This document shows positions 19,379-28,792 of a stretch of 64,000 bases of DNA, one piece after another (within the stretch, counting starts at the first letter, position 1; each line of letters opens with the position of its first letter). Source of the DNA: Collimonas pratensis. GTDB lineage: Bacteria > Pseudomonadota > Gammaproteobacteria > Burkholderiales > Burkholderiaceae_D. The stretch spans positions 4,092,001 through 4,156,000 of the forward strand of contig NZ_CP013234.1 of NCBI RefSeq assembly GCF_001584185.1, written 5' to 3'. The translations under genes and the position numbers were made by a program. The notes under the pieces were generated by a model. The model ran no database searches, was not told the origin of the DNA, and saw nothing but the letters and a program-made list of their open reading frames with translations.

Positions 19379-20992
19379 ATGAATCTTAAAATCATCAAGC
19401 ATAGCGAGTTATTTTCAACTAGCGGCCAGATCGACGAGGAAGAGTTGTGCGAGATTGCCGCCGCCGGCTACCAGTCGGTGATTTGCAACCGCCCCGATAA
19501 TGAAGACGGCGGCCGTCACGTCTCCAGCGCGAAACTGGCCGCCGCCTGCGAAAGACTAGGGTTGGCATTCAGCTATCTGCCGGCAGACGCCACCCATCTC
19601 AGCAAGGAACATGGCGCCGCCTTGCGCCGGCTGCTGGTCAGCATGCCGCCGCCTATCCTGGCTTTTTGCCGCACCGGCAACCGCTCCACCAATATCTTCC
19701 GCCTGGCGAATGCCGCCGAGACCAGCAACCTCGCACTGCCCGGAGGGGCGGCGAACGACAAGCCCCGGCAATTTGAAGTCGTGATAGTGGGCGCCGGCGC
19801 TGGCGGCATTGCCGTCGCCGCCAGCTTGCTGCGGCGCGCGCCGAATATCCAGATCGCCATGATCGATCCCGCCAGCAAGCACTACTACCAGCCGGCATGG
19901 ACCCTGGTCGGCGCCGGCGCCTACGCCCAGAAAAAAACGGTGCGGCCGATGGCCTCGGTGATTCCGCAACGCGCGCAATGGCTGCAGCGCTCGGTGGTGG
20001 AATTCCTGCCGGACCATAATCGCCTGCGGCTCGATGACGGCAGCCTGATTGCCTATCAGCAGTTGATTGTCTGCCCCGGTCTGCGCCTGGCCTGGGAAAA
20101 GATCGAGGGCCTGGAGCAAACCCTGGGGTGCAATGGCGTCACCTCCAACTACCGCTATGACCTGGCGCCGTATACCTGGCAACTGGTGTCGCAGCTAAAA
20201 CAAGGCAAGGCCCTGTTCTGCCAGCCGGCAATGCCGATCAAATGCGCCGGTGCGCCGCAAAAGGCCATGTATCTGTCGTGCGACCACTGGCTGCGCAAAG
20301 GCGTGCTGGACAAGATTGCGGTTGAATTCCACAATGCCGGCGCCGTCTTGTTCGGCGTCGCCACGTTTGTGCCGGCGCTGATGTCCTACGTCAAGAAATA
20401 CCGCACGCAACTGGTATTCGAATCGAACCTGGTCAAGGTCGACGGCGAGCGCAAGCTGGCTTGGTTCGATGGCAAGGATGGCGCCGGCAATATCGTGCGC
20501 CAGCAAAAATCGTTCGACATGCTGCACGTGGTGCCGCCTCAGGTAGCGCCCGACGCCGTCCGCAACAGCCCGCTGGCCAATCTAGACGGCTGGTGCGAAG
20601 TCGATCCGGCAACGCTGCGCCATGTCCGTTACCGCAATGTATTTGCGCTGGGCGACGTCAGCTCTACCGGCAACGCCAAAACGGTTGCCGCAATCCGCAA
20701 GCAAGCCGTGGTGGTGGCAGTTAACCTGTTGGCTGCTTGCGCAGGAAAGCCCTTGAGCGCGCATTATGATGGCTATGGCGCCTGCCCGCTGACGGTAGAA
20801 AAGGGCAAGGCGATACTGGCTGAATTCGGCTATGGCGGCAAGCTGCTGCCGACCTTCCCGCTCGATCCGGTCATCGCCCGCCGCACTAACTGGCTCCTGA
20901 AAACCACTGTGCTGCCCTGGGTCTACTGGTGCCTGATGCTGAAAGGCCGGGAGTGGCTCACCGGCTGCTCGGATTCGAAAGAGCTGCCATAA
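19379..20992 (+). CDS. DUF442 phosphatase-like domain fused to sulfide:quinone oxidoreductase
   Basis: 537 residues. About residues 1-115 form a DUF442/tyrosine-phosphatase-like domain with the CX5R loop CRTGNRST. From about residue 135 an FAD-dependent SQR-type oxidoreductase follows: VVIVGAGAGGIAVAASLL (FAD Rossmann motif), HYYQPAWTLVGAG, LIVCPGLRLAW, KCAGAPQKAMYLSCDHW (redox Cys region) and NVFALGDVSSTGNAKT. The role inferred is oxidation of sulfide to polysulfide at the membrane quinone pool. ATG 19379 is used because the conserved domain begins there; GTG 19358 and ATG 19364 are alternatives. Confidence 0.85.
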   Translation: MNLKIIKHSELFSTSGQIDEEELCEIAAAGYQSVICNRPDNEDGGRHVSSAKLAAACERLGLAFSYLPADATHLSKEHGAALRRLLVSMPPPILAFCRTGNRSTNIFRLANAAETSNLALPGGAANDKPRQFEVVIVGAGAGGIAVAASLLRRAPNIQIAMIDPASKHYYQPAWTLVGAGAYAQKKTVRPMASVIPQRAQWLQRSVVEFLPDHNRLRLDDGSLIAYQQLIVCPGLRLAWEKIEGLEQTLGCNGVTSNYRYDLAPYTWQLVSQLKQGKALFCQPAMPIKCAGAPQKAMYLSCDHWLRKGVLDKIAVEFHNAGAVLFGVATFVPALMSYVKKYRTQLVFESNLVKVDGERKLAWFDGKDGAGNIVRQQKSFDMLHVVPPQVAPDAVRNSPLANLDGWCEVDPATLRHVRYRNVFALGDVSSTGNAKTVAAIRKQAVVVAVNLLAACAGKPLSAHYDGYGACPLTVEKGKAILAEFGYGGKLLPTFPLDPVIARRTNWLLKTTVLPWVYWCLMLKGREWLTGCSDSKELP

Positions 20993-21019
20993 CGGCGGCG
21001 AGCTCCGGCAGCGCCTATC

Positions 21020-23314
21020 TCAGCGTAACGCCCGCAGCAGCCGTAAACCGTTGAACACCACCAGCAGGCTGGCGCCCATGTCGGCGAACACCGCCATCCA
21101 CAACGTCGCCTCACCGCTCAGCGCCAGCACCAGGAAGATTGCCTTGATGCCGAGCGCCAGCGTGATGTTTTGCATCAGCACGGCGTAGGTCTTTTTGCTG
21201 AGGCGGATAAAATCTGGAATCTTGCGCAGATCGTCATCCATCAATGCCACATCGGCGGTTTCCAGCGCCGTATCGCTGCCGGCCGCGCCCATGGCAAAGC
21301 CGATATCGGCTTGCGCCAGCGCCGGCGCATCGTTGATGCCGTCGCCCACCATGCCGACACAGGCGAAGCGCGTACGCAGATCGTTGATCGCTGCCAGCTT
21401 GTCCTGCGGCAGCTGGTCGCCGCGGGCATCACTGATGCCGACCTGGGCCGCGATGGCTTGCGCGGTGTGGGCATTGTCGCCGGTCAGCATCACTGCTTCC
21501 ACGCCAATCGCGCGCAGCGCCGCCACGGCTTGCGGCGCAGTATCGCGCAACGTATCGGCCACCGCCAGGATCAGCAAAGGCTGCGACGCCGAGCACAGCA
21601 CCACGGTGGTCTTGCCTTCGCTCTCCAGCGCCGACAGGCGCGCCTCCAGGGCCGGGCTGCAGATGTTCATTTCATGCACCAGCCGGTGATTACCCAGGTA
21701 AAACTGTTCACCGCCAATCTTGCCTTGCACGCCACGGCCGGTCAGCGCTTCGAAAGCGCTGACTTCCAGCAGGCTTTCAGCGGCCTGCCAATGCGCTACC
21801 ACTGCGGTCGATACCGGATGATCGGAACGACCGGCCAGGCTGGCCGCCTGCCGCTGCAACTGGCGCAACAGGCGACCATCGGCGTCCGCCACCGGCTGCA
21901 CCAGCTGCACATCGGTGACCCGTGGCTTGCCCTGGGTCAGGGTGCCGGTCTTGTCCAGCGCCAGGGCCTTGATCTTGCGCCCCATTTCCAGGTACACCCC
22001 GCCCTTGATCAATATCCCGTGCTTGGCCGCAGCCGCCAGGCCGCTGACGACAGTTACCGGGGTGGAAATCACCAGTGCGCACGGACAGGCGATCACCAGC
22101 AGCACCAGCGCCTTGTACAGCCATGGATAGAAAGCCGCGCCCACCAGCAGCGGCGGCAAGGTCGCCACCAGGATCGCCGCCAAGACCACCACCGGAATGT
22201 AATAGCGGGCGAACTGGTCGACGAAGCGCTGGGTCGGCGCGCGCTCGCCCTGGGCCTGCTGCACGCTCTTGATGATGCGCGCCAGGGTCGAATTGGCTTG
22301 CAGCGCGGTGACCTGGTAGACAAACGCGCCGCGCTCGTTGATGGTGCCGGCAAACACCTGGTCGCCGGCCTGCTTGGCGACCGGCATGCTTTCGCCGGTG
22401 ATGGCCGCCTGGTTGATGGTGGTTTGTCCTTCCGTCACCAGGCCATCAAGCGGCACGCGCGCGCCCGGCTTGACGCGGATCAGCGCCGCCAGCCTGACTT
22501 CGCCGGTGGCTGTTTCGCGCCATTCACCGTCGGCGCCTTGCACCGTCGCCATGTCCGGCGCCATCGCCATCAAACCCTTGATGGCGTTGCGGGCGCGGTC
22601 CAGCGATAGCGCTTCAATCATTTCCGCCAGCGCAAACAGGAAAATCACCACCGCCGCTTCTGGCCACTGGCCGATGACTGCCGCGCCGATTACCGCCAAC
22701 GACATGAGGAAATTCATGTTGAGCGAGAAATTGCGCAGCGCGATCCAGCCCTTCTTCAGCGTATCGAGGCCGCCAGTCAGTATTGCGGCCAGCGCCAGGC
22801 CGATCACCAGCCACGAGCTATCCTGGCCGCCGCTCCAGACCACCACTTCAGCACCGACCGCGGTGATACCGGAGATCGCCATCAGCAGCCATTTCTTGCG
22901 CGATATCTTGAACGCGCCGTCGCCCAGGCCTTCGGCAAGGCCGACGGCGCCGGTCAGCGTATCCGATTTAAGCGCCGGCTCCAGATCCAGGGCCTTGAGG
23001 GTGGCGACCAGCGTATCGATGGAGGGCAGACGATGCTGGACTGTCAGCTCGCGCTGGATCAGGTTGAACTGCATGGCTTCGATGCCGGCTATCTGCCGGA
23101 AGCGGTCGCGGATCAGCTTTTCCTCGGTCGGGCAATCCATCTTCTGGATCAGGAACACGGCCTCGTGCGCGCCATCGGCCAGGGCTGCGCGGCTGACGGC
23201 CGGGCCGGCGTCCGCCTGTGCATGATCATGGCTGTGGGCATGGCCATGCTGGTGACCGTGATGGTCATGATGATCGTGGGGATGATCGCTATGTTCATGC
23301 TGGCAACTGGCCAT
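21020..23314 (-). CDS. cadA: Zn/Cd/Pb-exporting P1B-type ATPase
   Basis: 764 residues. A very His-rich N terminus (residues 4-31, repeated HDHH/HGHQHGHAHSHDH) precedes an HMA-like domain whose metal site reads MDCPTEE. The membrane CPC motif is in IACPCALVIST, the phosphorylation site is DKTGTLTQ, and the P1B motif SDHPVSTA and hinge GDGINDAPALAQADIGFAMG are present. This combination is the CadA/ZntA/PbrA group that exports divalent soft metals. It is divergent from a PbrR/CadR regulator, whose dyad overlaps its promoter. Confidence 0.92.
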   Translation of the reverse strand: MASCQHEHSDHPHDHHDHHGHQHGHAHSHDHAQADAGPAVSRAALADGAHEAVFLIQKMDCPTEEKLIRDRFRQIAGIEAMQFNLIQRELTVQHRLPSIDTLVATLKALDLEPALKSDTLTGAVGLAEGLGDGAFKISRKKWLLMAISGITAVGAEVVVWSGGQDSSWLVIGLALAAILTGGLDTLKKGWIALRNFSLNMNFLMSLAVIGAAVIGQWPEAAVVIFLFALAEMIEALSLDRARNAIKGLMAMAPDMATVQGADGEWRETATGEVRLAALIRVKPGARVPLDGLVTEGQTTINQAAITGESMPVAKQAGDQVFAGTINERGAFVYQVTALQANSTLARIIKSVQQAQGERAPTQRFVDQFARYYIPVVVLAAILVATLPPLLVGAAFYPWLYKALVLLVIACPCALVISTPVTVVSGLAAAAKHGILIKGGVYLEMGRKIKALALDKTGTLTQGKPRVTDVQLVQPVADADGRLLRQLQRQAASLAGRSDHPVSTAVVAHWQAAESLLEVSAFEALTGRGVQGKIGGEQFYLGNHRLVHEMNICSPALEARLSALESEGKTTVVLCSASQPLLILAVADTLRDTAPQAVAALRAIGVEAVMLTGDNAHTAQAIAAQVGISDARGDQLPQDKLAAINDLRTRFACVGMVGDGINDAPALAQADIGFAMGAAGSDTALETADVALMDDDLRKIPDFIRLSKKTYAVLMQNITLALGIKAIFLVLALSGEATLWMAVFADMGASLLVVFNGLRLLRALR

Positions 23315-23373
23315 GGTGCTCTCCTTGACGCTGGTTTTGTCGATGCAAATCGCATACTCCTTGCATATTTAAA

Positions 23374-23397
23374 ACCCTGTAGCTACTATAAGGTCAA
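23374..23397 (-). promoter_or_regulatory. MerR-type promoter/operator of the metal ATPase gene
   Basis: Dyad ACCTTATAG-TAG-CTACAGGGT (minus strand) with 7 of 9 matching arm positions. It begins inside a -35 TTGACC (complement of 23392-23397) and is followed by a TAAATA-like -10 at an unusually long spacing of about 20 bp. That stretched spacer is the hallmark of promoters activated by MerR-family DNA distortion. Confidence 0.82.
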
Positions 23398-23434
23398 GGA
23401 TTTACGCGAAATAACCGGGAAAAGGAGCAGATCC

Positions 23435-23890
23435 ATGACGGCTACTGCACTCAAGATCGGCGAACTGGCCACGCATGCCGGTTGCCCAGTGGAAACCATC
23501 CGCTATTACGAACGCGAAGGCCTGCTGCCGCTGGCGGCGCGCTCGCAAAACAATTACCGCTTGTACGGCCAGACGCATATCGAGCGCCTGCAGTTCATCC
23601 GCCATTGCCGCTCGCTCGACATGACGCTGGACGAAGTGCGCCGGCTGCTGCAATTCCGCGACCTGCCGGAAGACAACTGCGCGGAAGTAAATACCTTGCT
23701 GGATCACCATATCGACCACGTTGCCGCCCGCATCGCGGAACTGAAGGCGCTGCAGACCCAGCTGAAGCAATTGCGCAAGCAATGCCAGAAAACCCAGGCG
23801 GCCAAGGATTGCGGCATACTGCAGGGGCTGGCCAGCATGGATGATGATGCGCCCGCCAATCTCGGCAGCCATGGCGGCGGAGTACATTAA
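23435..23890 (+). CDS. MerR-family metal regulator, PbrR/CadR type
   Basis: 151 residues with a MerR helix-turn-helix at the N terminus (LKIGELATHAGCPVETIRYYEREGLL), a dimerisation helix, and Cys at 82, 117 and 126. The 35- and 9-residue spacing equals that of the lead-binding Cys triad of PbrR-type proteins (CadR has 35 and 7). A short Gly/His tail ends the protein. ATG 23435 has AAGGAG 7 bases upstream. It faces the ATPase gene and should activate it on Pb, Cd or Zn. Confidence 0.88.
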   Translation: MTATALKIGELATHAGCPVETIRYYEREGLLPLAARSQNNYRLYGQTHIERLQFIRHCRSLDMTLDEVRRLLQFRDLPEDNCAEVNTLLDHHIDHVAARIAELKALQTQLKQLRKQCQKTQAAKDCGILQGLASMDDDAPANLGSHGGGVH

Positions 23891-23895
23891 GGCCG

Positions 23896-24777
23896 ATGAA
23901 TATCAATTCGGACGATCTGCGGATCTTCATCGCAGTGGTTGACTGCGGCACGCTCAGTGCCGCCGCCGAGCAGTTGGGTCAAACCACTTCGGGACTGAGC
24001 CGCGCGCTGTCGCGGCTGGAGCAGAAGCTGGCCACATCGCTGCTGACGCGCACCACGCGCCGCATGGAACTGACCGAAGAAGGCCATCTGTTTCTGGAAA
24101 AGGCGCGCGCTATCGTGACTGCGATGGAAGAGGCAGAAGAAGCGATCCAGGTGCGCCACCAAAGGCCGTCGGGACGGCTGCGGGTGGATGCGTCGCCACC
24201 ATTCATGCTGCATTGCGTCGTGCCGCACATCGCAGAATTCCGCAGCAATTACCCTGACATCACGCTGGAACTCACCAGCAATGACCAGAACATCGATTTG
24301 CTGGAGCAGCGCACCGATATCGCCATCCGCCACGGCGCCTTGCAAGACTCGATGCTGCATGCACGCCGGCTGGGAGCGAGCGCGCTGCACATCGTCGCCA
24401 GCCCCGGCTACCTGCGCCAGCATGGCACACCGGCCGACGCCGACGAGCTCAAACAGCATCAGCTGCTCGGCTTCACCCAGCCCGAATCGCTGAATATCTG
24501 GCCCTTGCGCCACCAGCAGGATGAGCAGCTCGGCATCAACCCCACCCTGCTGGCGTCCGGCGGCGAAACCATACGCCAGTTGGCGCTGCACGGCCTGGGA
24601 ATCGCCTGCCTGTCGGCGTTCATGGTGCGCGAAGATATCGCCCGCGGCACCCTGATCGACATCCTCGCACCCTATAACAACGGCTACCGTCAGCAGATTC
24701 ACGCGGTGTATTACCGCAATACCCAGCTGGCGCGGCGCATCAGCTGCTTTCTCGATTTCCTGCAATTGAAATTGTGA
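23896..24777 (+). CDS. LysR-family transcriptional regulator
   Basis: 293 residues. The N-terminal winged helix (DLRIFIAVVDCGTLSAAAEQLGQTTSGLSRALSRLEQKLATSLLTRTTRRMELTEEG) is followed by a periplasmic-binding-protein-like effector domain. It starts 5 bp after the MerR-type gene stop, on the same strand, so read-through transcription is likely though a functional link is not evident. The target is not identifiable; the nearest divergent or convergent gene is the aldo/keto reductase. Confidence 0.85.
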   Translation: MNINSDDLRIFIAVVDCGTLSAAAEQLGQTTSGLSRALSRLEQKLATSLLTRTTRRMELTEEGHLFLEKARAIVTAMEEAEEAIQVRHQRPSGRLRVDASPPFMLHCVVPHIAEFRSNYPDITLELTSNDQNIDLLEQRTDIAIRHGALQDSMLHARRLGASALHIVASPGYLRQHGTPADADELKQHQLLGFTQPESLNIWPLRHQQDEQLGINPTLLASGGETIRQLALHGLGIACLSAFMVREDIARGTLIDILAPYNNGYRQQIHAVYYRNTQLARRISCFLDFLQLKL

Positions 24778-24780
24778 ATC

Positions 24781-24870
24781 GCAGGTCGGGCAAATTTTTT
24801 GCCCACGCGTGACGGTAGATGTGCATAGGATCTTCTATGTGCATGGGCCACGTGTCGGCACAGGTCCCCC

Positions 24871-24876
<6 letters not shown>
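24781..24876. repeat. bipartite palindromic repeat, copy A
   Basis: Left module 24781-24813 contains GGGCAAA-TTT-TTTGCCC then CACGCGTGAC. The right module, about 24848-24876, is an inverted diverged counterpart (CCACGTGTCGGCACAGGTCC then CCTACCC). The same architecture recurs at 62270-62390. The left module follows the LysR stop by 3 bp, and the right module contains the stop codon of the aldo/keto reductase gene. Confidence 0.6.
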
Positions 24877-25878
<1,002 letters not shown>

Positions 25879-25967
25879 ATTGAATCCTTGGTTGATTTAT
25901 CCAGGTGCAGCGAACAGAAAAGACTGAGTTCGGCTGCCTTGAAACCATTATTGTCCATTCCCGCTAT

Positions 25968-26001
25968 CGAATAAATGGGCATAAAATGATTTCTTTATTC
26001 G
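25968..26001. promoter_or_regulatory. inverted repeat between aldo/keto reductase and LysR genes
   Basis: CGAATAAA (25968-25975) and TTTATTCG (25994-26001) are perfect 8-base arms with an 18-base spacer in a 162-bp divergent region. This is a plausible binding site for the LysR protein encoded 39 bp to the right; LysR binding is inferred. Confidence 0.45.
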
Positions 26002-26040
26002 AAAATTACCAATAATCGCCTTGTTACGGAAGAGGGAAAA

Positions 26041-26940
26041 ATGGACCGCATCCAGACCATGCAAGTCTTTGCAAGAGTGGCGGAGCTGGGCAGCTTCAGC
26101 CGTGCAGCAGAACAGCTGAATCTGCCGGCTGCGACTGTCACCAATGCGGTGCAGGCGCTGGAGAAGCACCTGGGTGTGCGACTGCTGCAGCGGACCACGC
26201 GCAAAGTGACACTTACCGACGAAGGCGTCACTTACCTCGAGCGTTGCACGCAATTATTAACCGAATTCGAAGATGTCGACGCCCTGTTCCAGCATGAACA
26301 GTTGCAGCCGCGCGGCGTGGTCCGGGTCGACCTGCCGGAGCGGCTGGCACATCAGGTGGTGATTCCGGCGCTGCCGGAGTTTTTCGCGCTCTATCCGCAG
26401 CTGCGGCTCAAGCTGACCGCCACCGACCGTTTTATCGACCTGATCGGCGAAGCGGTCGATTGCGTGGTGCGGGTCGGCGCACTCAGCGATTCCAGCCTGA
26501 TCGGCCGCCGCATCGGCAGCCTGGAGCAGATCAACTGCGGCGCCAGGTCGTATCTGGAGCGCTACGGCAGACCGCAAACCTTGAGCGATCTGCAGCATCA
26601 CAGGGTGGTGAATTTTTTTTCCAGCCGCACCGGCCGTGATCTCGGCTGGGAATACATGCAGGATGGCGAGCCGCGTTTCCTGAAACTGCCGGGCTTGATT
26701 TCAGTGGCCAGTTCCGATGCCTACCTGGCCAGTTGCAGCGCCGGGCTGGGGTTGATACAGGCGCCGCGCTTTGGCCTGGAAGAGTGGCTGGCGAGCGGCG
26801 AAGTGGAAGAAGTGCTGCCGGATTTCAAACCGCCGCCGCTACCGATATCCGTGGTGTACGCCCACAACAAACATCTGTCGCCGCGGGTGCAGGTGTTTGT
26901 CGACTGGATCGGGAAATTGCTGGCGGCGCGTTACGCTTAG
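26041..26940 (+). CDS. LysR-family transcriptional regulator
   Basis: 299 residues. The N-terminal helix-turn-helix (MDRIQTMQVFARVAELGSFSRAAEQLNLPAATVTNAVQALEKHLGVRLLQRTTRKVTLTDEG) is of the CrgA/DmlR-like subgroup, and the effector domain runs from about residue 90. An AAGAGGG-type ribosome binding site lies close to the ATG. It is divergent from the aldo/keto reductase gene, its likely target. Confidence 0.88.
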   Translation: MDRIQTMQVFARVAELGSFSRAAEQLNLPAATVTNAVQALEKHLGVRLLQRTTRKVTLTDEGVTYLERCTQLLTEFEDVDALFQHEQLQPRGVVRVDLPERLAHQVVIPALPEFFALYPQLRLKLTATDRFIDLIGEAVDCVVRVGALSDSSLIGRRIGSLEQINCGARSYLERYGRPQTLSDLQHHRVVNFFSSRTGRDLGWEYMQDGEPRFLKLPGLISVASSDAYLASCSAGLGLIQAPRFGLEEWLASGEVEEVLPDFKPPPLPISVVYAHNKHLSPRVQVFVDWIGKLLAARYA

Positions 26941-26988
26941 GGCGGCCACGGCCGGTCCGGCTTGTCCCCGGAGCGGCCGATGTAGTAA

Positions 26989-28746
26989 TTACTTGATCGA
27001 AGCCTGCTGCGCAATCCAGCCGTCGATCTGCGTCTCCAGCATCTCCAGCGGCAACGCACCGTTGTCGATCACAGCATTATTGAAGCGCCGCAAATCGAAC
27101 TTGGCGCCCAATGCCATCTGCGCCTTTTCGCGCAACGCCTTGATCTTCAACTGGCCGATCTTGTAACCCAGCGCCTGGCCTGGATCGACGATGTAGCGGT
27201 CGATTTCCACCTGGTTGTCATGCGGCGGATTGGCGGTGTTCACATTCATGTAATCGATCGCTTGCTGGCGGCTCCAGCCGAGTGCGTGCATGCCGGTATC
27301 CACCACCAGCCGCGCCGCGCGGAACAGCTCATCGTTGAGGTGGCCGAATTTCGAGTAGGGGTCGGTATAGAAACCCATTTCACCGCCCAGACTTTCCGCA
27401 TACAAAGCCCAGCCCTCGCCGAAAGCGACATACCAGCCAAAGCGGCGGAACGCCGGCAAGCCTTTGATTTCCTGCGCCCGCGCAGTCTGCAGATGATGGC
27501 CAGGTATGGACTCGTGCAGGGTAAGGGTTTCCATTTCCCATTTCGGCCGTGTCTCCAGCTTCGACAGGTTGGCGAAGAAATATCCCGGGCGCGAACCGTC
27601 AGGCGTGCCCGGTTCGTAATAGGCGCCGGCCTGGTTTTCCGCGCCAACGTCAGGCACCGCTTTGACATCGACCGGCGCCTTGGGAATATCGGCAAAGAAG
27701 CGCGGCAACTGTGCCGATGACGTCTTGATGATCTCCTTGTAGCCGGCCAGCAGGTCTTCCCGCTTGGTGAAATAAAAGCGCGGGTCGGTATTCAGGAAAG
27801 TGATGAATTCCGCGAACGTGCCGGTAAATCCGGTCTGCTGCATCACCAGCTTCATTTCGGCCTGGATGCGCGCCACTTCCTGCACGCCGATCTGGTGGAT
27901 TTCCTGCGGCGTCATGCTGGTGGTGGTGTTTTCCCTGACCTTGTAGGCATAGTAGGCCGGACCGCCAGGCAGGCTGGAAGCGGCAATGCTATCGCGGCAG
28001 GCCGGCAGGTAGGTGTTGCTGACATAGGCATCAAGCTTGCGGAAAGCCGGCGCGATATCCTGCTGCAACAGTTGCTGCCCCTGGCGTGCCAGTTGCGCGC
28101 GCTGCGCCGCCGGAATCGATGCCGGCATATCCTTGAACGGCGCGGCCAGAGGACTGCTATCCAGCTTGGCGACGAATTCCTGCAACTGTCCGGGCACTAC
28201 GCTCATGGTGACCTTGGGCGCCACCCAGCCGGACTTGACGCCCTGTTGCAATTGCGCGATCACGCCATCGACGTATTTCGGCAACGCCCGCAGGCGCGCC
28301 AGATAATTGCGGTAATCCTTGGCGTCGTTGAACGGCGTCTGCGCCACCAGTTGCGGAAAGTCGAACTGGACGCCGCTCAACTGCGTCAGCGGCGACGGAT
28401 TGTAGGGATAGAAACCGGCGGCCTGGATATTTTTTTTCTTTTCGTAGATGAATAGATCGTAGGAAAGCAGATCCTGGCCGCTCAGCTTGCTGCGGTCGAT
28501 GCGCACGGCTTGCGCCAGCATCTTCTCCTGATGTGCGTTGGCGGCCAGGCTGGCGGCCGGGGAAACGTCCGACAAACGATCGTTATAGCGATTGTCGCCG
28601 ACGGCGGTCGCCATCTCCGGCGCAGTGCGCAAGCTCCATTGCCAGTCGCTATCGAATAGTGCGTTGAGTTGTTGTTGAGGGGTTGCCGCGTAGCTGAATG
28701 GCGTGAGTGCGAGTATTAGAGTAAGAACAAAAACGATTTTACGCAT
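26989..28746 (-). CDS. DUF885 family secreted peptidase-like protein
   Basis: 585 residues with a signal peptide (MRKIVFVLTLILALTPFSYA, cleavage near A21). The long helical DUF885 domain contains LTLHESIPGHHLQ, a HExxxGHH arrangement resembling the zinc site of M2/M32-like metallopeptidases, with ESLGGEMGFY downstream. The family is unassigned in function but probably peptidase-related, and the export signal places it in the periplasm or outside. It is convergent with the LysR gene and downstream of the diguanylate cyclase gene. Confidence 0.85.
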   Translation of the reverse strand: MRKIVFVLTLILALTPFSYAATPQQQLNALFDSDWQWSLRTAPEMATAVGDNRYNDRLSDVSPAASLAANAHQEKMLAQAVRIDRSKLSGQDLLSYDLFIYEKKKNIQAAGFYPYNPSPLTQLSGVQFDFPQLVAQTPFNDAKDYRNYLARLRALPKYVDGVIAQLQQGVKSGWVAPKVTMSVVPGQLQEFVAKLDSSPLAAPFKDMPASIPAAQRAQLARQGQQLLQQDIAPAFRKLDAYVSNTYLPACRDSIAASSLPGGPAYYAYKVRENTTTSMTPQEIHQIGVQEVARIQAEMKLVMQQTGFTGTFAEFITFLNTDPRFYFTKREDLLAGYKEIIKTSSAQLPRFFADIPKAPVDVKAVPDVGAENQAGAYYEPGTPDGSRPGYFFANLSKLETRPKWEMETLTLHESIPGHHLQTARAQEIKGLPAFRRFGWYVAFGEGWALYAESLGGEMGFYTDPYSKFGHLNDELFRAARLVVDTGMHALGWSRQQAIDYMNVNTANPPHDNQVEIDRYIVDPGQALGYKIGQLKIKALREKAQMALGAKFDLRRFNNAVIDNGALPLEMLETQIDGWIAQQASIK

Positions 28747-28792
28747 GCTGTCTCCAGATATTAGCCCGCTATTCTAGCAAACTAAGCCGGAT

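Noticed and set aside
21170..22609. 479-codon plus-strand frame opposite the metal ATPase
   Set aside because: The ATPase has all P-type motifs; this frame is Arg/His/Gln-rich and unrelated to any family.
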